A stretch of 64,000 nucleotides of DNA, taken from NCBI GenBank assembly GCA_033239125.1, contig BSWB01000003.1, forward strand, positions 137,554,320 to 137,618,319, read 5' to 3'. The notes under the pieces are model-generated. The model worked only from the letters and a program-made list of their open reading frames with translations. It did not search any database and was not told the origin of the DNA. Below, one piece after another: positions 47,581 through 60,345 of this stretch; the stretch's first letter is position 1, and the number at the start of each line of letters is the position of its first letter. The DNA is from Fagopyrum homotropicum. Taxonomy: Eukaryota; Streptophyta; Magnoliopsida; Caryophyllales; Polygonaceae. A program made the position numbers and the translations under genes.

Positions 47581-48865
47581 TATTTCATATCCAAAATTCA
47601 AGCCCAACGAAGAGCAAGAGCTTATTCAAAACCATCTCACGAAACAACATCACTTGCTGTTTTCCCCAAGACTCAGCACATATATACAAACTGCATGAGG
47701 CGTCAACTTTGGAACACAATAACTCTCAAACCGTAACTCCGATTCTTCTAAAATTTTAGTATGCTTTACTATGAAGTACCGTCTATGACATATCCGAAAA
47801 CCAGCCAAAAATAATGAGTTTAGCATACCTAAATCTGGCCCAGAAGTTGGATGATTGTCAATGTCTTAAAACTCAGGAAAAAATGAAGCAGCCTTTGAGA
47901 TTGTTCCTGGGCTGTTATGTCTGGGTTCTAGGCAGTTTTGAGGATACTATTAGCACATATATATGGAGGGGAAACGTAAAGAAGATAGGTACGGATCTTA
48001 CTCGACCGACAAAGATGAGGAAAGGCATCAACAACGGTGTTGTGGTTCTTCGATTGATGCAAGGCGAAGGCCATAGGAAGGAGCAAGGCTGTTCTTTTGT
48101 TGTTGCTTGCTGGCTGCTGCTTGTGACAGAATCACAGGGAGGGATTTGCTGCTCGTCTGGCTGCCGACAAAGAAGAGCGAGGTTGTCCGGGTGCGATTAT
48201 TCGTCTTTTGTCCTATTCTCGCTGGAGGCGTGCAGTGGGCTGAGGTAATGCAGATGGTCTGAGGCGTTGGAGAGGGTCCCTTCCAACTGTTGTGATTGAG
48301 GCGATGCAGATGGGCGTTGAATGCTGCGTGATCTCCAGCCGTTACACTCTGTAACTCCTCATCGGCTACGCTTCAGCATTCACGTTGAATGACTCCTTTG
48401 GGCTGGCGGGCTTCTCCTTGGACTGAGGATCTTGGCCCAACGTGCAGCAAGAGAGGATGAGATTGGTACAAATGTGGGCTGAGCCAAAGAACTTGAGGTG
48501 GGCTGATGTTGTTCAAACAAAGTGGGTTGTGACAAAGAACTTGAGGTGGGCTGAAGTTGTCAAAACTCGTCATGGCCTTGTCACGAATTTGTCATGGTTT
48601 CGTCAAAAGTCGTCGTTAAGAATAAATTATAAGAATTAGGGTTTGATGTGATTCTTTCATTTTATGTGAATCAAAATTCTACATAAAATAATAAATAATT
48701 ATAAGAATTAGGGTTTGATATAATTCTATCATTTTATGTGAATTAACTTCTACATAAAATGATAAAATTTGTGAAGAAGGAAATACTAGATAGAATGGGA
48801 AACCGTCAACGACTCGAAGTCCGATTTGCTTCAGAATTAAATGGAATAAAATTCCGGATATTACA
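47581..48865 (-). repeat. LTR remnant G, proximal part
   Basis: On the minus strand it begins TGTAATATCCGGAATTTTAT, close to the TGTAATATCCGGAAA start of the A/F LTR but otherwise diverged. Two hairpins lie just inside, at about 48655-48691 and at 48727-48764 (TATCATTTTATGT/ACATAAAATGATA, 13 bp perfect), at the position of the twin hairpins of A and F. No PBS or internal region follows at 48866, so it is a solo or broken LTR. A 144-codon open frame at 47814-48248 (+) has no recognised domain. Confidence 0.65.
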
Positions 48866-49029
48866 GTAAATTTCTGGAATGTAAATTTCTGGTATGTAAA
48901 TTTGGTACGAAGTTTTGGTATAAAAATTTTGGGTATGAAAAATTTCTGGTATGAATAATAAAAGAAAATAACAAAGAAAATATAAAAGGAAAAAAAATAA
49001 CAAAAGAAAATAAAAAAAAAAATCAGTAA
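48866..49029. repeat. Degenerate short tandem repeat and A-rich DNA
   Basis: Four or more imperfect units of about 15-17 bp around GTAAATTTCTGGTAT up to about 48955, then AAATAACAAAAGAAAAT-type A-rich sequence up to the Helitron boundary. Confidence 0.6.
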
Positions 49030-49763
49030 TCTATTATACATACTAAAACAGAGCACAAGTTGATGACGTGGCGCGTTGTGGATGCAGTATTTTTTAAATG
49101 GAGCTCCCACAATTAAAACCAATAAATCTTTATTTTTATGCCAAAAAATCTTTTATTATTAAATTAACAATTTTATAGGAACCAACACACGTTAGTTCAA
49201 ACGACTCTATTTTGTGTGACAATTTTTTTATAATAAAAATTAAGCCAAAAAATCTTTTATTATTAAATTAACAATTTTATAGGAACCAAATCACTTTTAT
49301 TCGAATCTATTATACATACTAAAACAGAGCACAAGTTGATGACGTGACGCGTTGTGGATGCAGTATTTTTTAAATGGAGCTCCCACAATTAAAACCAATA
49401 AATCTTTATTTTTAAGCCAACAAATCTTTTATTATTAAATTAACAATTTTATAGGAACCAACACACGTTAGTTCAAACGACTCTATTTTGTGTGACAATT
49501 TTTTTATAATAAAAATTAAGCCAAAAAATCTTTTATTATTAAATGAACAATATTATAGGAATTAAATCACTCTCAATAAATATTGTATTATTAGAAAAAC
49601 ATTGTTCATGATGATATTAAAACATAAAATTTTATGTTCTCAAGTCAATTTAACCTGAACTAAATGTACTATAAATAAATATGCGGTGCATAATACATCA
49701 AAATAACAATAAAATACTTTTTATTTTAAATAAAACCCGCACAAGGTGCGGGGATTAAACTAG
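49030..49763 (+). mobile_element. Non-autonomous Helitron with duplicated 5' end
   Basis: The left end is TCTATTATACATACTAAAAC after an A. The right end is CTAG before a T, preceded by a perfect 7 bp hairpin CCCGCAC-AAG-GTGCGGG (49736-49752) with an 11 nt spacer to the end. Insertion between A and T, 5' TC, 3' CTRR and a subterminal hairpin are Helitron hallmarks. The 5' terminus occurs twice, at 49030 and 49306, in direct repeats of 276 bp, and part of the unit recurs a third time from about 49500. No Rep/helicase coding. Confidence 0.85.
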
Positions 49764-50870
49764 TTAGATTAGAAATTAAAACTTATAGTTACATAACAAC
49801 TAACACACATCTATTATCTTTTTTTAAAATAGAGGGGCTAATTACTTTTGAGAATATTGGTGTAGAAGAGCCTTTTTTGTATCACAGACATAAAGTAAGC
49901 CCCTATAATTTTCCAATTTAAAATAATGACAATATTGGTGTGGTAGAGCCTTTTAAGAAAAATTTAGAAGGGGCCTAGTTTGTATCCATAAAAACGCAAT
50001 AGTCTTGTTTATGTTCACTGTTACAATAATGGCCCATAAACCACTTTTACTTTACTATGTTATTTTTCTATACCATTAAATGAAAGTGGTAAAAAATAAT
50101 GGGGTACACTTACTAAAACAAAACTAAAAAAGGCTTATTTGGCCAAAATCTTTCAACCCAAAATGAGGTAATACATTGTCTAGAAATGCTTTAATGGTGA
50201 TTTAGCGTTATGCTAGTTATTTTAACCTATTTTATTAAAAATATTATAAACTAACTATTTATTTTCGGTTTAGAAATGACATAAAATCTCTACTTGATCG
50301 TATAAAAAACACCATAGATAGTAAAAATTTACTGGAAAAATAACTTTTCGGGTCCCGGGCGATACTTGGTCCCGGTTTATAAATGAGTTTGTTTTTTTCT
50401 CCTAAGTATTTGAAATTTGGATAGATAGTCTAAGAGTTCTGAAAGAATTGGGTTAAATATGTTTTTTTTAATAGTTTTGTAAACCCCTGTAATTTTACCT
50501 TATATATAATTATCCAAAAAAAAATTGGGTTAAATAGGGGTATATATACTATATGAGTTTATGCTATGGGTACTCTTAATAGAGTAATAGTGGTAAAAGG
50601 CTTAGTTAGCCATTTAATAGTGCTAGCATGATTTCCTTTATTTAAAAGCTTATTGATAAACTATTGTTATATATAGGCTCATTAGAGTACTAATTATGGG
50701 ATCTGTATAATCGTTGTACATACAGTTTGTATTCGTTGTATTTTAAGGGACCAACTTATAAAAAGTCTTAGATTAAGTTTTGTGAAATGGAATTGAGAGG
50801 TAGAAGATCTCTTAATGTCATCTTAAGAAGATTTTGATATTAAAGAACCGGTAGGTGAAATAAATAAGTT
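49764..50870. other. AT-rich DNA without recognisable genes
   Basis: Low-complexity, AT-rich sequence with repeated phrases such as AATTGGGTTAAATA (about 50447 and 50525) and AGAGCCTTTT (about 49868 and 49946). I see no open frame, RNA gene or element terminus. Confidence 0.6.
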
Positions 50871-50981
50871 AAATGATACTCTAGAAGGGGGTTGAATAGA
50901 GTATGAGAACTTTTCGCAAACCAAATCTCAAGGCCTTGAAACTCCTTTAAAGGACCTTGATGTCAATCTGTTCATCTCGTG
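50871..50981 (-). repeat. Ty1/copia LTR fragment left of F
   Basis: It contains CTCTAGAAGGGGGTTGAATAGAG, the reverse complement of a phrase common at the ends of copia LTRs (CTATTCA-CCCCC-TCTAG), and AAGGCCTTGAAACTCCTTTAAAGG, which resembles 60361-60410 right of F. TCGTG at 50977-50981 is F's left TSD. The exact outer boundary is not determined. Confidence 0.5.
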
Positions 50982-53896
50982 TGTAATATCCGGAAACTTT
51001 TTTCCGTTTAATTCCGAGTCATGCCTGATTTGACCATCTCAATATTTGTACCCCATATCTAATTGCCTCAATTTTGTATTAACCTCTATCATTTTATGTG
51101 AAGAGTTACACATAAAATGTCTTTTCTTTTTCCACTTCTATGATTTTATGTGAAAGATTGACCACATAAAAACTTATAGAAACTCTCTTGCAACACTAAA
51201 GGAGATGACTTCCCTGACAAGGCTATTTGTACAAGCCCATGGCAAGCTTTTGAGAACCCATGGACAAGGCCTTCCGGGCCCATCTGATGAGATCAAGACA
51301 AGATCTGCCAACACCATCCTCCTTGGGCTGTGCTTGCATTTCATCTTCTAGGCCAGCAGGGAAGACAACCCATACGAGTTGTTTGCCACCTCCATAGCCA
51401 CGTTGGTTAGGGTAAGTGCAACTTCCCTCTTTCCTTCCCTTTTTGGCATATCCTCCCCTATTTTCACGTGATACAAGATCAGCCCAAATGTGAACCTATA
51501 CACCTACACATCCACATTCAATCACAGAAGTATATCCTTACCTTTCTCATCGGATGTGAAGATCTCCTACCATACACAACCTAGGCATTTTCTTCTTTCT
51601 CTGATTTCATTTCCTTGATTCGCTCCAGCGAGAGATACCAGGATCTGTGCGCTTCTTTCGAGCCACCACAAGCGGCACATCGTTTGCAAACCTTGACCGC
51701 ACGTCGTCGATGGCTCCGTTTTTGCACCCATCATCCACCCTCTGCACATGTATAGATCTCCTTTCTAATCCCAGCCGCGACGACTTCCTGCCCTACTACT
51801 AGCAATCGAGCGCAGCACGTAGATCTCAACCTTGGACGTGAGAAGCAGCAAATCGGCATCTCCTGCACAGACAGTGCGATCCCAGGATGGAGAGTTCTGT
51901 CATCCGACAACACTAGTCCTCAACCCCTTCGTGTAGGCCGTCCCTTCCCTGCATCCACAACCGAACGTCTTCCTTACTCGTGCACAAGCCAACCATATCG
52001 GGCTAGGTAAACTTCCTCCTCCTCAGTGACTTTGTATCTGCTGCTCTCTAAAGATCTGAAGCTTTCTGTGGCATACGTTTACAGACGACGGACCGCCTTT
52101 ACCATCCCTAGTAATAGTCGAGATCCAAATGTTGTCGACTCATCCTTGAGTCTCCAGTGCAGGCACGTCTCCTAGAGTGGTTGAAGACCTAAAAGCGAAC
52201 TCGAGACGTCCCTCTGTGCCATAGACCATTCGGGTAAGCAACTCGCTTTGTCTTCTGTCGATACTTGGATGATGAAGAAATGAATAACCCTTGATGCTGT
52301 TGTCTGCAGCAGGAGTCGAACTTTTGACCTCCTGAGCACCAATATAGAGGCTTGAGTGACGCTGGTGAGTCTCGAAGCCTAGACCTCTTGCAGTTCATGT
52401 TTTGCCTTTCCATAATTCTGTGTGAGCAGTCGACTTTGAGTCAGTGTTTCGATGCTTTGGATTTATTTTTCACCGTTCAATTTTTGATATATTGTAGAGA
52501 GACATGCATGCTTGGATGTATCAAAAGTTTAGGTTGATCCAACGGTCGGATCTAGATTTACAAGGTTCCAAAGTAGGCTAGTTTTGGTAAAGATGCAAAT
52601 TTTGGCTAAGTATGGGATATTTTGTGTTGAGGAGCAACTTGGGATTTTTGTGCATAATTAGTTGTTGATCATTTATGGAATTGGTTTGTCTAGTGAGTAG
52701 AGTGCTTTGCATAGAAAGGCTAAATTATTTTATTCGGGATATTTAGGTTTCTGTATGAGCGTTTTAAGTTAGGTCAAACTGAGATACTTAGTGAATTTTT
52801 TTTTCATAGAAGTTAAGAAGTTAGAAAATCTTTCAACTTAGCTTGATCTTTCTTGGGAGTGCTAGATTGTGGTTTCTGAACTCATAGGTGGTTTTTGAAA
52901 TATTCTAGGAATATTTCTATGGTTTTGAGACCCACGGGTAAAATAGTCTTTTTACCCTTACGCGGGTATTTTGGTAATTTCTTGATGGTCGATTGAAAAT
53001 CTTAGAAGTTGGAAACTTCTAAGGAAGTGATACATTATTGATTCCCTTGCCTTGTATAACAGGCGGTTGAGTTTCTGCTGTTACAGACCGAGTCAAGATA
53101 ACGGGATTTGTGATTTGATTCAAGGTAAGTCCTTCCGACTTACTTAGCTGGTTTCTAGATGTGAGCTGAATGATGATAGCAGTTTGTGTTGATTGTTTAA
53201 TAATTATAACATGCCTAGAACGACTTTTATTATTTTAAGGCCCAAGTGTATGTATAACGGGCCGTGACATCACTGCCCAGCTCTGACAGGAGACTGAGAG
53301 GTTCTCTATACCCAGACCATACAAGTACAAGGTGAGATGAATCGGATCCATACCTGATGGTTACACGGGGACGGAGGCGAGGTTTGGGAATCCCTCATGT
53401 CACAAAATAAGAATCATTAGTAAGAGTGAATGACCTAAATAAAGATAATAAATATGGATCTCTCTGAAAGCATGATATGTGTTTAGTTTTGCTATTGTGT
53501 ATGTGTGTGCTATTCTCATTTATCTAACGTTTAGATAGCTAGCTAACGGTTAATTTATGTTGTTGCTTAGTTTTACTACAGGTTAGAGCAACAACTGAGT
53601 GATCCCGAAGTAGTGGTCAACCGGGTCTCCGTACTCCTTAGAGCGGGGTTTGGGTTTTGCTTTGATGTTTCCTTTCTAGTATGTTGTTATGTAGAATTTA
53701 TTATCTTAAGTACGTTGTTGACTGTTAGACGCAGGTTGTTACATTCACGACATTAAAACACCGTTTTGTGAATTTCGATTTCCTTATTTGAGTCTTGTTA
53801 TAAGATCCTAGTAAAGTTGTTGTCAAACTAAGGTCGAGACCAATTGTGAGGTCCTAACCAGTAACTCCCCGAGTTCTAAGAATCCGGGGTGTTACA
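50982..53896 (+). repeat. Element F 5' LTR, long variant
   Basis: Predicted intron 53125-53581 (457 bp, branch A 35 nt from the acceptor, as in A). An 88-codon frame seen in the 3' LTRs of A and F is interrupted here by a TAG at about 51350. Extra DNA at about 51769-51834 is flanked by TAGATCTC repeats. Confidence 0.94.
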
Positions 53897-53911
53897 ACAT
53901 GGTATCAGAGC

Positions 53912-56900
53912 TCTAGGTTGGCAACAATGACACTTGAAATCTTCTAAAAGGACCGAATAAGTAAATAAACAGAACCCGAAAGGGGTCTGATCTTTTTATA
54001 GAAACTTTTGGTTTTTAAAATCCATGCATAAGTCGGGATGGGATAGAAAGTACGGATGACCACCACTACCTCCGCAGATCTCGGCAGCTTAGTACCTTTA
54101 GAAATGTTGTCTTGACTTATTAGCTTGATTATAAAGATATGTAATATAAATAAGTATATGCTGAAGGTTAGTAGCATTTTTAGTTATATTATGCCTTAAC
54201 GAAGATAACAGAATGAGATCCTCACTCCGTTGACACACTTAAGTAGAGTTTGAAGGGTGTCAACATAAGGACAAGTATGCTCAGCTTATGAGCATTAGGG
54301 TAGGCGAACGTCCGGACAACTCCTTTGAACTTGTTAAGGAACGTCGAGACGGAAAAGTGAAGACTAAAAGACAACACCAATGACGATGACAAGAAGGGAA
54401 TCCCGAGTCAACTCAATAGGATCAAATGAAGGAAATACATGAGAGTCATTCCGGAAAAGCGTTGGATGACCGGCACGTATACAAATTGGAAAAGACAACC
54501 CATAGGTTCTTTCAAGTGTGGTGTAAAGCAACGTTACAAACAAAGTGGATGCCTTCAGAAACACACATGGGCATGAAAGTCAAGGTGAAATATAGTAGCG
54601 ATCCAGACAAGAGGCATTGTATCTAATTTTACTGACGGACTAGAAGGTGAAAGTTTGAGGCTAGAAGGAGGGCGAAATATGATCACTCTCGACAAGCTAC
54701 TTGGCACCACAATCAAGATGGGAAACCGAGACAATCATAAGCGTAGAAGTCAAGATGAGGTGCAATGACCATCCAAATACGAAGAATTAAAGAGCCGCCA
54801 AATGAAAGCTTACGGGTTAATAAAAAGTGGAAGGCAAATTTCACCAACATGGAAGTGGAGTGACCTCCTAGAACACACAAGAATTTCAACAAGGATCGGT
54901 ATAAAACAAAGACCGGATTTCTACAAAGGCGGCAGTACAAAGTAGCACCCCAAGGAAGAAGGTGTAGGAGAATGGTCTTGGTGAACACGAGGATCTCTAA
55001 ATAACTTCTCAATCACGAAGGGATAAGTTAATAATACTAGCGGGACATAACAGAGAACCGCAATTGAACGATAACAAAAAAAAAACTTATTGTAGAAGAA
55101 TTAATAATTCAGTTGATGGAAGACGAAGATACAACTAGACTCGTAAGAGTATAGTGCTCTTATAGGAGTGTAGTTGGTAGAAGGAGCTAAAGGAGTATAA
55201 ATGGAAGAGATATATTTTCACCTGGTACATCAAACCTCAAAAGAGATAGAAGAAAAGTAAGTCTACGATCTTATAGAAGGTCAACTACAGACTAATTGGT
55301 AACAAAAGAGAATTTACACGTGCTGGCTAACTAGTGATGGTTGGTTGGCAGATAATAAGAATAACCACAAGTTTATAAAATAATTTTATCGTCATTTGGA
55401 GATTTTCTCCTAGAGATCAACGACAACAATGGTGAAGTCAAATCAATAGAGTGCTAGTAAAACTAAATAGGTTCAAGTCAATGACTAAAAATAATAATAA
55501 TAATAATAATAATAATAAAGATTATGGAAGATTGGACGGTCAGAAATGACCCTTATATTAGTAATGGTATAAAGAGAATGGTTGTGAGCAGCTGCTTACC
55601 TACTGGCTAAGGAAAACTTTACAGATCACAGTTAGTACGGATGAATTCTTATAAGAAGAACTAGAAGAGTAAGAAGAAGCAAATGATTTTGATCCGGTCC
55701 TACGTCAGTTCCAACAGAGGATACTTAGCATTCCACACCAGTAGAACTGATGGTGCTCTCGCGAGTGAGAGTTGGGTCGATCTTTCGGGCTCACATAAGA
55801 AATCTTGGGACAAGATAAGCGGAGATTATGACGTGGTCACCTTGGTGAAACGACTTGTCAAGTTTTGAAGTGTTTTAGTAGGGGTATACATATCGGTCGG
55901 GAATGACGCGAGACGTCGAGTGACTGAAAGTTGTTATAGGAAGCCAGTGTTATCCCTACGATATAAGTTTATGTAAGAGTTACTGAGAAATGGTAACACC
56001 TCAATAGCCAATCCGGATAACCGGTCATGAGTGGATGGAGTAATAGTTTTGGAACCGCGTACAAATGGTATACCCTGGAGTCCTCTCTCGACTGGTGAGA
56101 GAAAAATGAATGAAAGTACCAAAATAATCAACATAATCCATAAAAGCTTAAAGAGATTTAATTACCATACTTGGTGTAAGGATTTAGAATATATTAAAAC
56201 AACATGAGTATGAGGATAATATAATAAAAGCGAGTCGAGAAATTGGATGTTTGAGAAAATCATATACATCTGTTGTTCGTTATACAAATGATACCGGTAG
56301 ATGTCTAATAAAAGTTATACTATCGGACCGATAACATTATGATGTATAAAGTGTAAACCAAGCGGATAGCTTAACTAGTGAGAAGGAAAACCATGTATGA
56401 AAATGAGGGTCTTGCTAAATTTACATAAAGTGTGGGGATGAGGATGCCTTTATGGATAGTAATGATCAACTAACAGTCATAGACCGATTCAGAGAAGGAA
56501 AATGTTATAAGATGAGTTACCAGGAAGAAAGGTTCACAAGACAAGCATGAGAGACCATCATGTGGTTGGTATTATTTTATCGGTATAGATTTATTACCAC
56601 ACCTCGAGAATTGGAGCTAAGTATACGTCAATATTTAAAATAGATCAAGGTAAGGACTGGTAGGTCAACGTGATGTACCCTACGTTCAAGGTAAAAGGAA
56701 TTGTGGAAGGATAACCACATTGAGTAGTCCCGGCGAGTAGTAAGTAAAGTTCCGATGAGACATAAGTGAAATTCGAGAAATTCTAAGTCCGCACGTTCCA
56801 TCCCTCCAAAGAAGCGTGGCTGGTAAGTTATTTGCTGAGGAGTTCTCTAGATCAATCGTAAAACTACATTTGGCTCATGGGCCATAGCTTCGACGGATAG

Positions 56901-57985
56901 AGACAATTTATTTCGAGATTTTGGACAACCAGTACTCACGGCTTAGAGTACGAGTCCTCCCTTATTATAGTAAATCATCACTATACTGACAGTCGGTTTG
57001 ATAGGATCTTGCCATTATGAGTAATAGGAGGCAACAGATTAATTAGAGTAACACAGTGTTAGAGTGGTGGGCCCATAAATCGCACATTAGGAAACCCAAC
57101 ATTTTGTTACCTATGACCTCAAGTTAAAGAATTAGTTATCTATATGAAAATCTCCACAAAAGTGTGATGTTGGATTACAACAAGTTGAAAGCCTTACAAG
57201 AACTAGGTGTTGAGTCATTATTTGAGGAACGGTCCGACTGAGTCATATTACGGAGACAAGACCAAATGAGTGGTCTTATAAAAAGCATTAGAAACTTAGT
57301 AAAGTGTTGGGAGATGTTTCAGATCATTGATTCATAAGCGATAGACGGGATCTTCCGAAAAGTCGGGAACTGTTGGATTTAATAAGAGGAAAGTATTGCG
57401 GTCATTTACGGAAAGTCACCAAGAGTAACTAAACGTAACTCGAAGAGTGTAAGATTAGGAATCCTTAAAGAAGATTAGGAAGTTAGTAATCGAATAGCAC
57501 TCCTGCCCATACTAGAAGGTGTACACCCAATGTTCTATATGTATAGGTTAAGAGAGTACACACTGGATCTGGCACACGTCATCAGCTGTGAGGGTCGGAT
57601 AGGTTACCTAGATCATACTTTTGTAGAGTATATAGTGGTTTAGACGAAGGGCCGATGGGGCTACCTGAGAGACGGAAGATAATATTAGGAGTAGCTGCCT
57701 TAAGATCTTGACCGAGTCAACCGCGAAACCTTGTACCGAAGAGTTAGTACTCGGACATCGACATGCATGACTTATTTGCCTATGTGATTACTTCCGTGTT
57801 TGAATGTTCAATCTTTTGTGTTTCAATTCTATGATAATTGAGTGATACTTCTATGTTAGTGACGTAGAACGAAAATTCTTTAAGAGAAAAGCAAGGTACT
57901 CCGAGTATAATTATAGTAAGCTATCGGAGTGTTTTTCCGCATTATAAGTTTCGGGATGAAACTTATTTTATGGGGGGGGTACTGA
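53912..57985 (+). other. Element F internal region
   Basis: A continuous version of A's internal DNA. It shows the empty target site of B (GCATTAGAAACTT near 57287). AAT run at about 55490-55518. Faint integrase-core resemblance at about 56455-56550, clear C-terminal relic at 57479-57643. gag, protease and RT were not recognised. It ends in GGGGGGGGG then TACTGA before the 3' LTR. Confidence 0.8.
57479..57643 (+). pseudogene. Integrase C-terminal relic of element F
   Basis: The frame reads EVSNRIALLPILEGVHPMF, then YMYRLREYTLDLAHVIS, CEGRIGYLDHTFVEYIVV, stop. It is better preserved than in A at HPMF, which matches the GVHxVFHVSxLRKY signature at the end of Ty3/gypsy integrases. The reading frame upstream and downstream is broken. 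Confidence 0.82.
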
Positions 57986-60340
57986 TGTAATATCCGGAAA
58001 TTTTTTTCCGTTTAATTCCGAGTCATGCCTGATTTGACCATCTCAATCTTTTTACCCCATATCTAATTGCCTCAATTTTGTTTTAACCTCTATCATTTTA
58101 TGTGAAGAGTTCCACATAAAATGTCTTTTGTTTTTCCACTTCTATGATTTTATGTGAAAGCTTGACCACATAAAATACTTTTAGAAACTCTCTTGCAACA
58201 CTAAAGGAGATGGCTTCCATGACAAGGCTATTTGTACAAGCCCATGGCAAGCTTATGACAACCCATGGACAAGGCCTTCCGGGCCCATCTGACGAGATCA
58301 AGACAAGATCTGCCAACACCATCCTCCTTGGGCTGTGCTTGCATTTCATCTTCTGGGCCAACAGGGAAGACAACCCATACGAGCTGCTTGCCACCTCCAC
58401 AACCAAGTCGGTTAGGGTACGTGCAGCTTCCCTCTTTCCTTCCCTTTCTGACATATCCTCCCCTATTTTCATGTGATACAAGATCAGCCCAACTGCGAAC
58501 CTATACACCTACACGTCCACATTTATTCACAAAAGTATATCCTTACCTTTCTCATCGGATGTGAAGATCTCCTACCGTACACAGCCTAGGCATTTTCTTC
58601 TTTCTCTGATTTCCTTTCCTTGATTTGCTCCAACCAGAGATACCAGGATCTGTGCGCTTCTTTCCAGCCACCACAAGCAGCACATCGTTTGCAAACCTGG
58701 ACTGCACGTCGTCGATGGCTCCGTTTTTGCACCCATCATCCGCCCTCTGCACATGTATAGATCTCCTTGGACGTGGGAAGCAGCAGATCGGCTTCTCCTG
58801 CACATACAGTGCGATCCCAAGATGGAGAGTTTTGTCATCCGATAACACAGGTCCTCAACCCCTTCGTGTAGGCCGTCCCTTCCCTACATCCACAACCGAA
58901 CGTCTTCCTTACCCGTGCAAAGACCGACCACATTGGGCTAGGTAAACTTCCTCCTCCTCAATGACTCGGTATCTACTGCTCTCTAAAGATCCGAAGCTTT
59001 CTGTGGCATACGTTTACAGACGACGGACCGCCTTTACCATCCCTAGTAATAGTCGAGATCCAAATGTTGTCGACTCATCCTTGAGTCTCCAGTGCAGGCA
59101 CGTCTCCTAGAGTGGTTGAAGACCTAAGATCGAACTCGAGACGTCCCTCTGTGCCATAGACCATTCGGGGAAGCAACTCGCTTTGTCTTCTGTCGATACT
59201 TGGATGATGAAGAAATGAATAACCCTTGATGCTGTTGTCTGCAGCAAGATTCGAACTTTTGACCTCCTGAGTACCAATATAGAGCCTTGAGTCACGCTGG
59301 TGAGTCTCGAAGCCTAGACTTCTTGTAGTTCATGTTTTGCCTTTCCAGAAATCTGTGTGAGTAGTCGACTTTGAGTTTGTGTTTCGATGCTTTAGATTTA
59401 TTTTTCACCATTCAATTTTTGATATATGGTCGATTGAAAATCTTAGAAGTGGGAAACTTCTAAGGAAGTGATACATTATTGATTCCCTTGCCTTGTATAA
59501 TAGGCGGTTGAGTTTCTGTGGTTACAAACCGAGTTGAGATAACGGGATTTGAGATTTGATTCAAGGTAAGTCCTTGCGACTTACTTAGCTGGTTTCTAGA
59601 TGTTAGCTGAATGATGATAGAAGTGTGTGTTGATTGTTTAATAATTATAACATCCCTAGGACGACTTTTATTATTTTAAGGCCCAAGTGTATTTATAACG
59701 GGCCGTGACATCACTGACCAGCTTTGACAAGAGATTGGGAGGTTCTCTAAACCCAGACCATACAGGTACAAGGTGAGATGCATCGGCTCCATACCTGATG
59801 GTTACACGGGGACGGAGGCGAGGTTTGGGAATCTCTCGTGTCACAAAATAAGTATCATTAGTAAGAGTGAATGACCTAAATAAAGATAATAAATATGGAT
59901 CTCTCTGAAAGCATGATATGTGTTTAGTTTTGCTATTGTGTGTGTGTGTGCGCTATTCTCATTTATCTAACGTTTAGATAGCTAGCTAACGGTTAATTTA
60001 TGTTGTTGCTTAGTTTTACTACAGGTTAGAGCAGCAGCTGAGTGATTCGGAAGTAGTGGTCAGCCAGGTCTCCGTACTCCTTAGAGCGGGGTTTGGGTTT
60101 TGCTTTGATATTTCCTTTCTATTATGTTGTTATGTAGACTTTTGTTATCTTAAGTACGTTGTTGGCTTCTAGACGCATGTTGTTACATTCACGACATTAA
60201 AACACCGTTTTGTGAATTTCGGTTTCCTTATTTGTGTCTTGTTGTAAGATCCTAGTAAAGTTGTTGTCAAACTAAGGTCGGGACCCATTGTGAGGTCCTA
60301 ACCAGTAACTCCCTGAGTTCTAAGAAACCGGGGTGTTACA
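57986..60340 (+). repeat. Element F 3' LTR, short variant
   Basis: Predicted intron 59566-60024 (459 bp). The intact donor hairpin reads GTAAGTC-CTTGC-GACTTAC. It lacks the 494 bp segment: GATATAT is joined directly to GGTCGATTG at about 59428, with a 2 bp overlap. An open 88-codon frame lies at 58210-58476. Confidence 0.94.
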
Positions 60341-60345
60341 TCGTG

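Larger units (their letters stand above)
50982..60340 (+). mobile_element. Element F: complete sister copy of A
   Basis: Perfect TSD TCGTG (50977-50981, 60341-60345). 5' LTR 50982-53896 (2915 bp), PBS 53900-53911, internal 53897-57985, G-run polypurine tract, 3' LTR 57986-60340 (2355 bp). The 5' LTR has a 494 bp segment (52493-52986) and about 66 bp (about 51769-51834) that the 3' LTR lacks, and the pair also differs by several percent. The matching LTRs of A differ from F's by under 1% by eye. Coding content is limited to integrase relics. Confidence 0.95.

Noticed and set aside
47814..48248. 144-codon open frame in LTR G as a host gene
   Set aside because: It lies within an LTR remnant, has no recognised domain, no splice structure, and runs antisense to the LTR.
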